This document shows, piece by piece, positions 34,372 through 43,501 of a stretch of 64,000 nt of DNA. The notes under the pieces are model-generated. The model saw nothing but the letters and a program-made list of their open reading frames with translations. It was not told where the DNA came from and ran no database searches. The translations under genes were made by a program, and so were the position numbers. Origin of the DNA: an uncultured Bacilli bacterium (GTDB taxonomy: Bacteria; Bacillota_I; Bacilli_A; RF39; UBA660); contig CAKOOK010000003.1 of NCBI GenBank assembly GCA_934098515.1, positions 1 through 64,000 of the forward strand, written 5' to 3'. The first letter of the stretch is position 1. Every line of letters starts with the position of its first letter.

Positions 34372-35401
34372 AATCTTTTTCAATATAACCACTAATCCCC
34401 TTAGTATACATATTATCACTTATTGATTTATATCTTTCACCATCATAATCATCTGTAAATCCATTATAAGCCTTATAAACTTCATTTGTTTCTGTATCAT
34501 AAACTCTTTCATAACCAAGTGTTACATCACTTTGTTTCTGACTCATAATATCAAAACTAGCACTTCTCTTATTCCAAGAATCCATTATTCCATCACTAAT
34601 CTGATTACAAATATTTCTTACACTTTGAAAATTCTTCATTACTGCATCTTGTTGTTGATTAAATCCATTTAAGAATGTATCTGTAAACTCTAATGAACCA
34701 GCAACTGTATTTAATACTTCCTCCCAGTTAACAAACTCATCTTTTGGCGCAGTTATAAATATTGTATCATACACAGAAAGTGGATAATTATCAATTCTTT
34801 TACCAGACATAATATTCTCAGTCACATAATAAGCACCAGCATCATAAACATAAGCCGTAAATATTCCATCTCCCTCTGTACCACTAGCATCTTTAAATGT
34901 TGCTCTAAGTATATCTCCACCAACTAAACCCTTACCTAAGTTTTCAGTAACTGTAAAATCATTAAGTTCTGGAAATGTAAAAGCAGATGTATTATTAAGT
35001 TTACCCATATCATTAAATATCTTAAAATAACCTTCTGTATCTTTACTTGTTATAACTGAAGTTTTAGCAAATGGACTATCTGGATAAAATCTTTGGTACC
35101 AAGACTTTGAATCTTCACTCTTATTAAATCCTTCAACTTTTAAATTAAAATAAAATTGATAAATAGGTTTTTCTGGATTATATGCTTTAACTATATAATG
35201 AATATAATCTCCTAGTATATCAACCTTCCAGCCTTCAGGAACTTTAAGCTTTATAAGACCATTGTCAAAATCAGTATACTTAACACTTTTAGTTTCTGCT
35301 TCTCTAATTTTAAAATTATCTTTCTTTAACACATTACCGCACCCAGTTAATCCTAAAACAACCAAAAAACCCATCAAAATAGTAAGTATCTTTCTTTTCA
35401 T
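34370..35401 (-). CDS. Lipoprotein, function unknown
   Basis: 343 residues. The signal peptide KRKILTILMGFLVVLGLTGCGN has lipobox LTGC with the cysteine near residue 21. The mature domain has strands such as NGLIKLKVPEGWKVD and YQFYFNLKVEG, a pattern seen in PsbP/Mog1-like and zinc-metallo-lipoprotein families, but I cannot name one. It is anchored outside the membrane. RBS GGAGGTG. It sits next to the tRNA-Thr gene and appears monocistronic. Confidence 0.6.
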   Translation of the reverse strand: MKRKILTILMGFLVVLGLTGCGNVLKKDNFKIREAETKSVKYTDFDNGLIKLKVPEGWKVDILGDYIHYIVKAYNPEKPIYQFYFNLKVEGFNKSEDSKSWYQRFYPDSPFAKTSVITSKDTEGYFKIFNDMGKLNNTSAFTFPELNDFTVTENLGKGLVGGDILRATFKDASGTEGDGIFTAYVYDAGAYYVTENIMSGKRIDNYPLSVYDTIFITAPKDEFVNWEEVLNTVAGSLEFTDTFLNGFNQQQDAVMKNFQSVRNICNQISDGIMDSWNKRSASFDIMSQKQSDVTLGYERVYDTETNEVYKAYNGFTDDYDGERYKSISDNMYTKGISGYIEKD

Positions 35402-35526
35402 AACACCTCCATATAATACTATTTTATATCTAACTATATTGTACCATATGATTTAAAAAAATTTATAAAAAAATTACAATTAAATTAACACTCTAAAAAT
35501 AAATCTTAATTACTCAAAAATATAAC

Positions 35527-35550
35527 AAAAAAATCCTAATAAAAGGATTT
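35527..35550 (-). terminator. Terminator after tRNA-Thr
   Basis: Minus strand AAATCCT/AGGATTT stem around TTTATT, followed by a T run just past the tRNA 3' end. Confidence 0.75.
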
Positions 35551-35562
35551 CATTCGTTCTTA

Positions 35563-35638
35563 TGGTGCTGAAAATAGGACTTGAACCTACAACCTACGCG
35601 TTACGAGGGCGTTGCTCTACCTATTGAGCTATTTCAGC
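35563..35638 (-). tRNA. tRNA-Thr (CGT)
   Basis: A 76-nt cloverleaf: acceptor GCTGAAA/TTTCAGC, D-stem GCTC/GAGC, anticodon loop CTCGTAA giving CGT (reads ACG, threonine), T-loop TTCAAGT with GTAGG/CCTAT stem, encoded CCA. The anticodon stem ACGCC/CGCGT has a C-C mismatch next to the loop, which is unusual. Confidence 0.93.
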
Positions 35639-35694
35639 AAACAACTATATTATACCATTACTCTCAAAAAATTCAAACACAAAAAAAGAAGAAA

Positions 35695-36015
35695 TTACTC
35701 TTCTTCCTCTAAATCAGATAACTCAGTACAAAGCATATTATACTTCTCTTTAATCTTACTTTTATCTGCTTCTTCTAAAACATACCATCCATTTTCAAAC
35801 ATAACTTCATAAACAGCACGCTGAGCATCAATTATCTTATCAAAATCTTTCTTTAACTTCTTATACAAAACCTCATTACTAGATTCCGTTAAAGCCACAA
35901 CATAATTCTTACTCATCTCTTTCAAACTAGAAAGAATACTATTCATATAATCTTTATCATTCATACAAATACCACATGGTACTTCAGTCTTACTATTCTT
36001 AACTTCCTTACTCAT
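35695..36015 (-). CDS. CotF-like spore coat family protein
   Basis: About 106 residues. The pattern VPCGICMNDKDYMNSILSSLKEMSKNYVVALTESSNE ... MFENGWYVLEEAD matches the CotF/COG5577 coat family of helical proteins. ATG 36015 follows GGTGAGG and overlaps the stop of the small partner gene upstream. The short flanking gene and Cse60-like and SpoVB-like genes in this window support a spore link. The C-terminus is a poly-glutamate tail. Confidence 0.7.
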   Translation of the reverse strand: MSKEVKNSKTEVPCGICMNDKDYMNSILSSLKEMSKNYVVALTESSNEVLYKKLKKDFDKIIDAQRAVYEVMFENGWYVLEEADKSKIKEKYNMLCTELSDLEEEE

Positions 36016-36220
36016 TATCCTCACCACCTAAAATATCTAATACCGTATCCATATTATTCATAAATAAATCTGATACCTTTCTCGCACACTTACTAAGTGC
36101 TTTATCAGTAAATTCGCTTTCCGTATTAATTACTGACTTAAAAGCTCCATAATTCCAATTAAAAATATCTGTTAAATAATCTAAATCTTTTGTACTTATC
36201 ATACTAGGTACTTTTTCCAT
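36008..36220 (-). CDS. Small partner of the CotF-like coat protein
   Basis: About 70 residues: MEKVPSMISTKDLDYLTDIFNWNYGAF followed by a helical tail ending LGGEDNE. The ISTKDLxYxxDxFxWN pattern is typical of short proteins beside coat proteins in Clostridia. I start at ATG 36220, preceded by GGGAG eight bases away; the longer frame back to 36310 overlaps the transglutaminase gene and is unlikely. It overlaps the CotF-like gene by eight bases. Confidence 0.65.
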   Translation of the reverse strand: MEKVPSMISTKDLDYLTDIFNWNYGAFKSVINTESEFTDKALSKCARKVSDLFMNNMDTVLDILGGEDNE

Positions 36221-36266
36221 ATTATCAACTCCCACTATTATTATGGTCCAAAAAAAAGAAATAATA

Positions 36267-37718
36267 CTACTTATTACTTCCTTCATTAATTCGTCGTAAA
36301 GTTTTAACAAGCTCTAGTCTCTCTTTATCATACTGAAGTTTATCTCTTGTCCCTTTAGGTATTGTTTTAAACTCCCTTAAACTAGTAACACTCCTATACT
36401 CGCCTCTATCCTTAAATAGAACATATGCAATAAAATTAGCCCTAGTTTCTCTTCTCCTTGCAACATGTACAATATCTTCAAAATCTAGTTCATAATCTGC
36501 TCCATAAACAAACTGACTTCTTCTAACAAAATATAATAATCTCAAAAACTCATCATAACCTAAATTATTCTCAAACAACTTTAAATAAGTTAAATGTAAA
36601 AGTTCTATATCATGCTTACTAATATTATCCTTTGCTGCAATATCATGTAAAAGAACCAGCCCCTCATTATAACCTAACTTAGTAAACTCATCTTCCAAAC
36701 GTTCAAAAAGTGTACTAAACATTCTCTTACTAATCTTTGTATCCTTACTTACACCTAACTCAATAAGCTGTGTACAATTATTAAAACTTCTTAAAAGATT
36801 TCCACCACTTGCATATCTATCAATAGCACTAAGAGCACTGACTTTCTTACATTTCTCACTAAATACTGGTGAAAGACCAAACCAATAATAATTAGAGACA
36901 AAGTCGATATCTTTCTCATTCTTCCTAGAATCCCATGTTGGATCAAACTCTAAGAAACTATGAAAATTATACTTATCATCATTTATATAACTAACCACAG
37001 TAGCATGACCATCATACTTATTAAGCATATTTATATAAGTTTTCACATCAGTTGAAATTCCAATCAAATTAGCAATTGCACTAAATAAATTAGCATAACC
37101 TAAACAAACTATACTCTCACCAAGAGTTACCCTAGAAAGAGATGCAGAATTAGCATAATTCTTATCTTCTTTATATATTCTTGTCTTTAAATAATCATAT
37201 AAAAACATCAGCTTTTCTAAAGGACTAAGTTTTCCATCATCAAGTTTCTTTGCAAAATCAAAAATTACCTCTAAAGACTTTTTCATCTCATCAACTGAAA
37301 CAACCTCAGTATTATAAATATTTTTTATCATAGGCGTAACCGCATAATCTAAAGTACAAAAATGATACACATCCATTAAATCCATATCATCAGTATCAAT
37401 AATTGTCTTATAAGGAAAACTTTTAAAAAAATCACGAACCTGCTCTACTGAAACACCTTTATTTAAAGCAATCTTAATACTCTCAAATCCACTAAAATCT
37501 TCAAAATAAGGCATATTTTTAACTTGATAAACCTCATCAATAAGTGTATCATCATATCCTGCTTCTAAAAGTATTCTATTTCCATCAATAAAATCTTGTC
37601 GAAGTTCTCCATTATTAATAACATCTTTAAGCCTATTTAAATTACTAACTCTTAAACATATAGTATTATCTCTAAAAGTAAAAAACTCATCTTCAGCAAA
37701 AGTAACTATTAATTTCAT
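36267..37718 (-). CDS. Transglutaminase-like domain protein
   Basis: About 483 residues, no signal peptide. The central part has a cysteine-histidine-aspartate triad typical of transglutaminase-like proteins: SIVCLGYANLFSAIANLIGI (Cys), YDGHATVVSYI (His) and LEFDPTWDS (Asp). The flanking domains are helical and unrecognised. ATG 37718 follows AGGTGAT. It may crosslink or cleave peptides, possibly in spore-coat maturation given the coat genes next to it, but this is inferred from position only. Confidence 0.7.
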   Translation of the reverse strand: MKLIVTFAEDEFFTFRDNTICLRVSNLNRLKDVINNGELRQDFIDGNRILLEAGYDDTLIDEVYQVKNMPYFEDFSGFESIKIALNKGVSVEQVRDFFKSFPYKTIIDTDDMDLMDVYHFCTLDYAVTPMIKNIYNTEVVSVDEMKKSLEVIFDFAKKLDDGKLSPLEKLMFLYDYLKTRIYKEDKNYANSASLSRVTLGESIVCLGYANLFSAIANLIGISTDVKTYINMLNKYDGHATVVSYINDDKYNFHSFLEFDPTWDSRKNEKDIDFVSNYYWFGLSPVFSEKCKKVSALSAIDRYASGGNLLRSFNNCTQLIELGVSKDTKISKRMFSTLFERLEDEFTKLGYNEGLVLLHDIAAKDNISKHDIELLHLTYLKLFENNLGYDEFLRLLYFVRRSQFVYGADYELDFEDIVHVARRRETRANFIAYVLFKDRGEYRSVTSLREFKTIPKGTRDKLQYDKERLELVKTLRRINEGSNK

Positions 37719-37772
37719 AAAATCACCTATTCTAACAATCATAATATTACAATAAAATGAATATAAAGTCCA

Positions 37773-37797
37773 TAAAAAAAGACCAGCATTTTGGTCT
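37773..37797 (-). terminator. Terminator after the YtxH/DUF948 gene group
   Basis: Minus strand AAGACCA/TGGTCTT stem with AAATGC loop, then seven T. Confidence 0.8.
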
Positions 37798-37798
37798 T

Positions 37799-38230
37799 CT
37801 ACTTATTCTTAGCTAGCTTTTTAGGTTCAGGTTTTTCAATAGCATCAATTGCTTTATTTAATACTTCAACAGTTTTTTTTCTAACATCATCAGCGGCTTT
37901 TTCTAAAACTGGTGTGCCTTTTTCAACTGCCATATTATAAAGTTCTTCAGCTTTAATTTGAATCATCTTAGCTTTTTCTTTAACTACAGAAGCAACCTTC
38001 TCTTGATCTAAATCAGCAAGTTCCTTCTTTAATTCTTTAATCTTTTTTTCTAAAGATTTCTTAACATCATCATACTCTAGTTCTTTAACCTTATCCCAAA
38101 GTTCGTTAATCTTAATAGTTAACTCCTTTCTAGTCTCAGAACCTTTCTTTGGTGCAAATAATATTCCAAGTCCAGCACCAATTGCTAAACCAGTTAATAA
38201 ACTGCATCCTTTTCCACTATTTTTACTCAT
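37799..38230 (-). CDS. YtxH-like envelope/stress protein
   Basis: About 143 residues. YtxH hallmark: an N-terminal glycine-rich membrane-dipping segment (SLLTGLAIGAGLGILFAPKKGSETRKEL) followed by a long lysine-rich helix. ATG 38230 follows GGATGAGGATG and overlaps the DUF948-like gene by eight bases. These two families often neighbour each other in Firmicutes as general stress proteins. Role: probably membrane-associated; molecular function unknown. Confidence 0.8.
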   Translation of the reverse strand: MSKNSGKGCSLLTGLAIGAGLGILFAPKKGSETRKELTIKINELWDKVKELEYDDVKKSLEKKIKELKKELADLDQEKVASVVKEKAKMIQIKAEELYNMAVEKGTPVLEKAADDVRKKTVEVLNKAIDAIEKPEPKKLAKNK

Positions 38231-38516
38231 AAAAATCATCCTCATCCTTTCTTCTTTTTAAACCAGTAATCTTATTAATCAAACTTACTACTCCCTGAGT
38301 CATTTTTCCACCTAGATAAGCCATTTTATTTGATACACCATCAATAAACCCAAATACTGTATCAAGTGTTGCTACTTTTTTAGAAACATCATCCAAAATA
38401 GCATTTGTCTTATCTATAGTAATTATAAGTTTAATTCCTAAAATAATACCTATAACTAGTAAAATAATAAGTAATAAATAAATAATTACTGGTAACGCTG
38501 TTGTTAATCCTTCCAT
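38223..38516 (-). CDS. DUF948-like membrane protein
   Basis: 97 residues: one N-terminal transmembrane helix (LPVIIYLLLIILLVIGIILGI), then IDKTNAILDDVSKKVATLDTVF coiled region and a positively charged then acidic tail. It resembles DUF948 proteins partnering with YtxH. It overlaps the gene upstream by one base (stop TAA and ATG share an A) and the YtxH-like gene downstream, so all three are co-translated. Confidence 0.75.
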   Translation of the reverse strand: MEGLTTALPVIIYLLLIILLVIGIILGIKLIITIDKTNAILDDVSKKVATLDTVFGFIDGVSNKMAYLGGKMTQGVVSLINKITGLKRRKDEDDFYE

Positions 38517-39289
38517 TATTCTCCATCCTCACTTTCCTTATTTTTTTCTTCATACATTGAATCGATTAAATTAAATAAATCGTTTTCAAGTGTATCTTCC
38601 TTAGTTTCATTAGCTGGTGCTTCCTCGATTACAGGTTCATCTTTCTCCTCTATAACCTCAGCTTCCACCTTTTTATCTTCATCTTTAGAAGTTAAAATCT
38701 CATCTAAACTCTTTAAAGGTTCTGTAAACTCATCTTCTTCAACCTCAATCTTAGTAGCTTCCTTACTAACCTTCTTTTTCTTTTCTTCAACTCCATAAGC
38801 CTTTTTTCTTACTTCATCTAAATCTGGTGCCTTAACACCCATATCAGTTTTTACAATAACATCATCTTTAGTATAATTCTGATCTAATATTCCATACACA
38901 GGAGAAATAATTGGCGTAGGTTTAAAAGGTTTACTAGGTTCCTTCTTACGAGGCTCCTCCTTTAAAAACTTACTATAATCCATCCTTCTTTCATCCTTCT
39001 TAGGTTCAACCGGAGCACTTCTCCTAGGAGTATAATCAAAATCAAAATCATCTCTAACTTCTCTTACCCTAGTTCTAGGCTTCTCCTCCTCAAAATCATC
39101 AAGTGGAAAATTAAAACTACTACTCCTAGTAGGAATCACTTCCTCCTTAGGCATCTTAACTTCCTTAATTGGATTAGCCTCTCTCTTAGGTTCTTCCCTT
39201 ATAGGTTTCTTCTCTTCTTTAGTTATTACTGGTATCTCTTCTTCTTCAACATCAAAGAGTACATCTTTTAATTTCTTAAAAACACTCAT
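38516..39289 (-). CDS. Charged, mostly disordered protein with an ISPVYG motif
   Basis: 257 residues rich in E, K, D and R. It lacks a signal peptide. Two short conserved-looking blocks stand out: an N-terminal FKKLKDVLFDVEEEE amphipathic start, and FKPTPIISPVYGILDQNY at about residue 123-140, which looks like a binding peptide. I do not know its partner. It precedes the DUF948 and YtxH-like genes in one operon, so an envelope or division scaffold role is conceivable. Confidence 0.5.
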   Translation of the reverse strand: MSVFKKLKDVLFDVEEEEIPVITKEEKKPIREEPKREANPIKEVKMPKEEVIPTRSSSFNFPLDDFEEEKPRTRVREVRDDFDFDYTPRRSAPVEPKKDERRMDYSKFLKEEPRKKEPSKPFKPTPIISPVYGILDQNYTKDDVIVKTDMGVKAPDLDEVRKKAYGVEEKKKKVSKEATKIEVEEDEFTEPLKSLDEILTSKDEDKKVEAEVIEEKDEPVIEEAPANETKEDTLENDLFNLIDSMYEEKNKESEDGE

Positions 39290-39300
39290 TTTATCACTCC

Positions 39301-39930
39301 TTATTTAATCACATCTAAATCCGGAACTTTATCGTCGCCTTCATAATTACCATATTCTTTATATACTTCTAAGAAATTACTATCACTAGCATCTTCATCA
39401 AACACACTAAACTTTTCTTCAGAAGAAGTGACCTCATCAATAGATAACAAATTCTTAACAATATCATCCGTATATGTAATAGTAGATAAAACAATCATCG
39501 CATTAGTAACGCACTTATTAATATCCTCTTTCTCTACTATCACTTCTATTTTAGCATAATTATACATAATTTCAATTAGATATTTATCATTTTTTTCATT
39601 TATTTCTAAATATCCCTTATCATCAAGTGTCATACTCAAATAAGCATTTTCATTAACTTTATAACTAAGTTCTGTCTTTTTCAAATAACTAACCAAGTCA
39701 ACATACAAGTAATACTTATACTTATCATCATTAAGTATCTCATTATATTTTTTAGACGAATTAACATTAAGTCCTTGTGGTAAATAATACTTATAACCAG
39801 TCCTATACTCATTATAACTATTTATCTTAGAACTTAATACTTCTTTTGTTATATCTTGAACACTAGCATTATTAATATTAGTGCATCCACAAAGTAATAA
39901 AAGTGTTATTACCAAAATATATTTCTTCAT
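39301..39930 (-). CDS. Lipoprotein, function unknown
   Basis: About 209 residues. Signal peptide KKYILVITLLLLCGCTN with lipobox LCGC. The mature part has alternating strands and an acidic C-terminus (DEDASDSNFLEVYKEYGNYEGDDKVPDLD). ATG 39930 follows AGGAGATTAT. It is the gene before the charged protein operon and after trmB on the minus strand, with short gaps, so it may be part of the same transcript. Confidence 0.6.
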   Translation of the reverse strand: MKKYILVITLLLLCGCTNINNASVQDITKEVLSSKINSYNEYRTGYKYYLPQGLNVNSSKKYNEILNDDKYKYYLYVDLVSYLKKTELSYKVNENAYLSMTLDDKGYLEINEKNDKYLIEIMYNYAKIEVIVEKEDINKCVTNAMIVLSTITYTDDIVKNLLSIDEVTSSEEKFSVFDEDASDSNFLEVYKEYGNYEGDDKVPDLDVIK

Positions 39931-39956
39931 ATAATCTCCTATAAACATTATACCAG

Positions 39957-40571
39957 TTATTTATCATTTGGTAAACTTTTTATAACATCAGCATAATTTA
40001 TTGTCTGTCCTAAACTAATAAACTTATTCTCATATTCAGTTCTAACATTAGGAATATCACTATTAGTTAAATCTAAAGAAATCTTATTAAACTTATATCC
40101 ATAATTATTGAACATCTCTAACGAATAAGCAAATAATCCCTTATTATCAGTCTTCTGAATAATATGAACATCATCTTTAGAAATCTTCTCATAAAGTGGC
40201 AGAAAAGTTTCACTAGTAAGCCTTCTTTTAGCATGTCTAGTCTTAGGCCAAGGATCACTAAAATTTAAATATATTGTATCAACATTATGATCAAAATAAT
40301 CACAAATATTCTTAGCATCAAAACACATAAATCTTAAATTATCTGGAATATCCTCTATCTTCTGCACTGCTCTAACTAATACTGAAGGATATTTCTCTAT
40401 CCCAATAAAATTAACATCCGGATTATTCCTCGCCATCCCAATAATAAAATCACCCTTACCAGTACCAATCTCAATACATAACTTCTTCTTACCATCAAAA
40501 GGATTAGCTTCTACAAGTAATCCACTATTTATTAAAATATTATTTGCATCTTTAACATTTCTTAATCTCAT
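39957..40571 (-). CDS. trmB: tRNA (guanine-N7)-methyltransferase
   Basis: 204 residues. SAM-binding motif IEIGTGKGDFIIGMA near residue 32, FIGIEKYPSV, and the TrmB signature NFSDPWPKTRHAKRRL. It methylates G46 in the variable loop of tRNAs in the cytosol. RBS GGAGG before ATG 40571. It is divergently oriented from the small coiled-coil gene at 40627 and followed by the lipoprotein gene. Confidence 0.95.
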   Translation of the reverse strand: MRLRNVKDANNILINSGLLVEANPFDGKKKLCIEIGTGKGDFIIGMARNNPDVNFIGIEKYPSVLVRAVQKIEDIPDNLRFMCFDAKNICDYFDHNVDTIYLNFSDPWPKTRHAKRRLTSETFLPLYEKISKDDVHIIQKTDNKGLFAYSLEMFNNYGYKFNKISLDLTNSDIPNVRTEYENKFISLGQTINYADVIKSLPNDK

Positions 40572-40626
40572 AAATCCTCCATTAAACTTTTATCCACTCT
40601 TACATATATTATTGTAGAGGTGAATT

Positions 40627-40926
40627 ATGAAAAAAGACCGAAACTCATTTTTCCAAGAATACGGCTTTAATAGTTATAATAACAACTACCAGCAAATGCC
40701 TAATATGAATACTCCTATGAACATGCCAATGAATACTCAAATGCAAGCAAACTCTTCATTCTATGCTGGCCCAGTTGCAGGTGGCACTTCTGAAGAACTA
40801 GATGCCAGAATCTCTAAGTTAGAAAGACAAGTATCAAGACTAGAAACCAGAATCTCTAACTTAGAAAAAGGAACTACCACTACTCCAAGTGATTATAACT
40901 ATTCAAGCAATATGTACATGCTTTAA
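40627..40926 (+). CDS. Small Asn/Met-rich protein with C-terminal coiled coil
   Basis: 99 residues. The first half is low complexity in N, M, Q and P (NNNYQQMPNMNTPMNMPMN). The second half is a short coiled coil (LDARISKLERQVSRLETRISNLEK). It ends just inside the stop of the flippase gene on the opposite strand (four-base overlap). The composition is reminiscent of spore coat or surface-layer small proteins in Firmicutes, which is a guess. RBS AGAGGTG. Confidence 0.55.
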   Translation: MKKDRNSFFQEYGFNSYNNNYQQMPNMNTPMNMPMNTQMQANSSFYAGPVAGGTSEELDARISKLERQVSRLETRISNLEKGTTTTPSDYNYSSNMYML

Positions 40927-42572
40927 CTTTCTTTTATTTGAAACTTACCAAACGTAAGTTTTTTTATGATCTTATTTATTTCTTTAGTTCCAAATATATG
41001 CTGAGGTATCCTCATCCAAATACTAAGTCCAATATAAATAAATGCTCCAATAACTGCATCAACAACAATTAACTTAACACTACTAGTACGACTATAAACA
41101 TTAAATGGTAAGAAATTATTAAGAACAAGAAGCACTGCTGTCATAACTAGTGCAGGAACAAGTGTCTTAAATACTGTAATAAAAGTATCCTTATAATTAA
41201 TCTTATGAACACCATTAAACGCTTTAAGACCTACATAAATAGATATAGAATAACCTATAAATGATGCAAGAACTGCTCCATAATAAGCACCTATCCCAAA
41301 ATGATTACAAATAATCATAAGTGGCATATCTAAAGCCGCATTAAATAAACAACCAAAAATATTTGTTAAATAAACAGCCTTAAACTTATTACAACTCTGA
41401 AGTGCCGTAGACACTACCAAACTAATATTACCAACAAGAGCATTAAATACCATTATCTTAAGTATATCTCCACCATAATGATTTATATTATAAAACACTG
41501 TCCATACAGGAGTAGCTAAAATAGACAAGCCAATCGTCATCGGTAAACTTACATAAATAATAATCTGCAAACTCTTATTTAACTTTTCATTTAAATCTTT
41601 CCAATTACTCGTCGCATGAGCAGACACAATTGATGGAATAAGTGTAACTGTCATTCCCATTGCTATTGAGTTAACTATCATACAAATCTTACTACCCCAT
41701 GTACTAATAACACTTGTAATAAACTCTACATCATGTGCAGAATAACCCAAATGATCAAGTACACGCAAAATAATAACCATATCCGTAAAACTATAAACAC
41801 TACTAATCAAATTAAGTACTATCGCGGGAACAGCATAAATAGCTATTTTCTTAATAATCTCTTTATTGCTAATATCATCTTTCTCTAATTTTCTATCTAA
41901 ATCAAGAACCTTTTTATTTTTATTAATCTGTCTCCTTAAATAATAATAAGCAACTAATCCACCAAAGAAAGCTCCACTAACCGCAATACCAATCGTAAGA
42001 GTTAAACTTCCATTTAACACCTTATAACACAAATAAGAACCAGCTAAAATAACAAATATTCTAACAACCTGCTCTATTAAATTAGCTGTTGATGAAGGTC
42101 CTACATACTCATGCCCTTGTAAATATCCTTTAGCAACACTTAAATGAGGCACAATCAAAACAGCAAAAGATACACATCTAATAACAAAAGCAACATCTGT
42201 AATGGTATTACCACCTTGTAAATCACCTAAAATAAGTGACCCAAGTTCCTCTGCAAACACAAATAAAAGAATAAACGTTGCAAAAGAAAAATAACTAATA
42301 AACTTCCTACTTAACTTATAAGCCCTCGTCTTTGCTTCAATCTTCCCGGTCGCATTATACTCACTAATAAGTTTACTCATCGCACTAGGAATGCCTGCAG
42401 AACTAATAGATAAAAATATCAAATAAATATTATAACCATAACTATATAATGCTCCACCCTTTGATCCAACAATAATATAAAAAGGCACAACATAAAGCAT
42501 CCCTAATATCTTTACCAAAATTACGGATGCTGTCGCAATAAAAGTCCCAGTTACAAAACTATTTTTTTTCAT
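40923..42572 (-). CDS. SpoVB/MurJ-like MOP-superfamily flippase
   Basis: 549 residues with about 14 predicted membrane helices. Family motifs: an N-terminal GTFIATASVILVKILGMLYVVPFY, AGIPSAMSKLISEYNATG, and SVAKGYLQGHEYVGPSSTANLIEQ. It belongs to the polysaccharide biosynthesis/SpoVB branch, which moves lipid-linked sugars such as lipid II across the membrane. Close association with a Cse60-like gene (two bases upstream) fits a sporulation-related flippase, though MurJ-like growth use is also possible. Confidence 0.85.
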   Translation of the reverse strand: MKKNSFVTGTFIATASVILVKILGMLYVVPFYIIVGSKGGALYSYGYNIYLIFLSISSAGIPSAMSKLISEYNATGKIEAKTRAYKLSRKFISYFSFATFILLFVFAEELGSLILGDLQGGNTITDVAFVIRCVSFAVLIVPHLSVAKGYLQGHEYVGPSSTANLIEQVVRIFVILAGSYLCYKVLNGSLTLTIGIAVSGAFFGGLVAYYYLRRQINKNKKVLDLDRKLEKDDISNKEIIKKIAIYAVPAIVLNLISSVYSFTDMVIILRVLDHLGYSAHDVEFITSVISTWGSKICMIVNSIAMGMTVTLIPSIVSAHATSNWKDLNEKLNKSLQIIIYVSLPMTIGLSILATPVWTVFYNINHYGGDILKIMVFNALVGNISLVVSTALQSCNKFKAVYLTNIFGCLFNAALDMPLMIICNHFGIGAYYGAVLASFIGYSISIYVGLKAFNGVHKINYKDTFITVFKTLVPALVMTAVLLVLNNFLPFNVYSRTSSVKLIVVDAVIGAFIYIGLSIWMRIPQHIFGTKEINKIIKKLTFGKFQIKES

Positions 42573-42574
42573 TA

Positions 42575-42754
42575 CTATTCACTCAAATTTCTATAAATAA
42601 TCATCGCAGTAAAACAATAAATCTGCTCTTCTCCAAATGCCGCTATTGACACACTATACTTAATATCAATTAGCTCAATATTTGTCATAAGAAAAGCATT
42701 AACTGCTTGTTCTAAATCTTTTTCATGCGATTCATCAAAAACTTTAACCAACAT
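42575..42754 (-). CDS. Cse60-like small sporulation protein
   Basis: About 59 residues: LVKVFDESHEKDLEQAVNAFLMTNIELIDIKYSVS, ending YCFTAMIIYR. This matches the Cse60 family, named from Bacillus sporulation-expressed genes, small beta-alpha proteins of unknown molecular role. ATG 42754 follows GGAGGATGA. It is immediately upstream of and probably co-transcribed with the flippase. Confidence 0.65.
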   Translation of the reverse strand: MLVKVFDESHEKDLEQAVNAFLMTNIELIDIKYSVSIAAFGEEQIYCFTAMIIYRNLSE

Positions 42755-42868
42755 TTCATCCTCCAATATACATGGTATCAAAATGAAATGTCAACAATTG
42801 TCAGTTTTCGCCTAAATCCATACAACAATTATACCTTATATTTACATTACTTGCACGATACTTTACAA

Positions 42869-43501
42869 TTATTTGATAATATTCTTAACATATTCTAAAA
42901 CTTCATCACTAATTGAATTTATATCTTTAAGCTTATCATCATTAACACAACTAACAACCCCAAAATCATATCTTCTACTAAGTAAATGATAAGTCATCTC
43001 AATATTATGATACTTAGGATCTGCTACTTCACCAACTAAAGGTCTATACTGATAAGGTAAAAACAAGAAAACAACTTTATCTGGTCTTGGCAAATCAAGC
43101 AAATTAAACTCCAGTTGCTCCATCCAAAATATCATATTAACCCTATCTTTAACATCCTCAAACTTACTTGCTTGATAAGCCATATTAGATTCAACATATC
43201 TATCAAGTACTACATGAACGCCCTTATCTAATAAATCATTAATCTTCCCTATATTATTAACTCTATCTGCTGCATAATATAAAGACAGTGCCTTAGGATC
43301 AACCTCTTCATCAAAATAACTATTCCCATCCTTATTTAAAATATGCTCATAAATTATCTTACCAGTTGGTGTCTCATACATTGGAAAACGCATCTTTACA
43401 GCTTTTTCACCCATTTCATTTAATCTTTTAACAAGTAAATCAGCTTGTGTCTCTTTTCCAGAACCTTCAGTTCCCTCAATAACTAATAACTTACCTCTCA
43501 T
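42869..43501 (-). CDS. tmk: Thymidylate kinase
   Basis: 210 residues, normal length. P-loop EGTEGSGKETQADLL near residue 9, VLDRYVESNMAYQ (the DRY motif) near residue 97, and LPRPDKVVFLFLP. It phosphorylates dTMP to dTDP. The start overlaps the tdk stop region by 11 bases, giving a thymidine salvage pair. The C-terminal LID has few arginines, and the N-terminal P-loop has E rather than the common D, both within family range. Confidence 0.9.
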   Translation of the reverse strand: MRGKLLVIEGTEGSGKETQADLLVKRLNEMGEKAVKMRFPMYETPTGKIIYEHILNKDGNSYFDEEVDPKALSLYYAADRVNNIGKINDLLDKGVHVVLDRYVESNMAYQASKFEDVKDRVNMIFWMEQLEFNLLDLPRPDKVVFLFLPYQYRPLVGEVADPKYHNIEMTYHLLSRRYDFGVVSCVNDDKLKDINSISDEVLEYVKNIIK

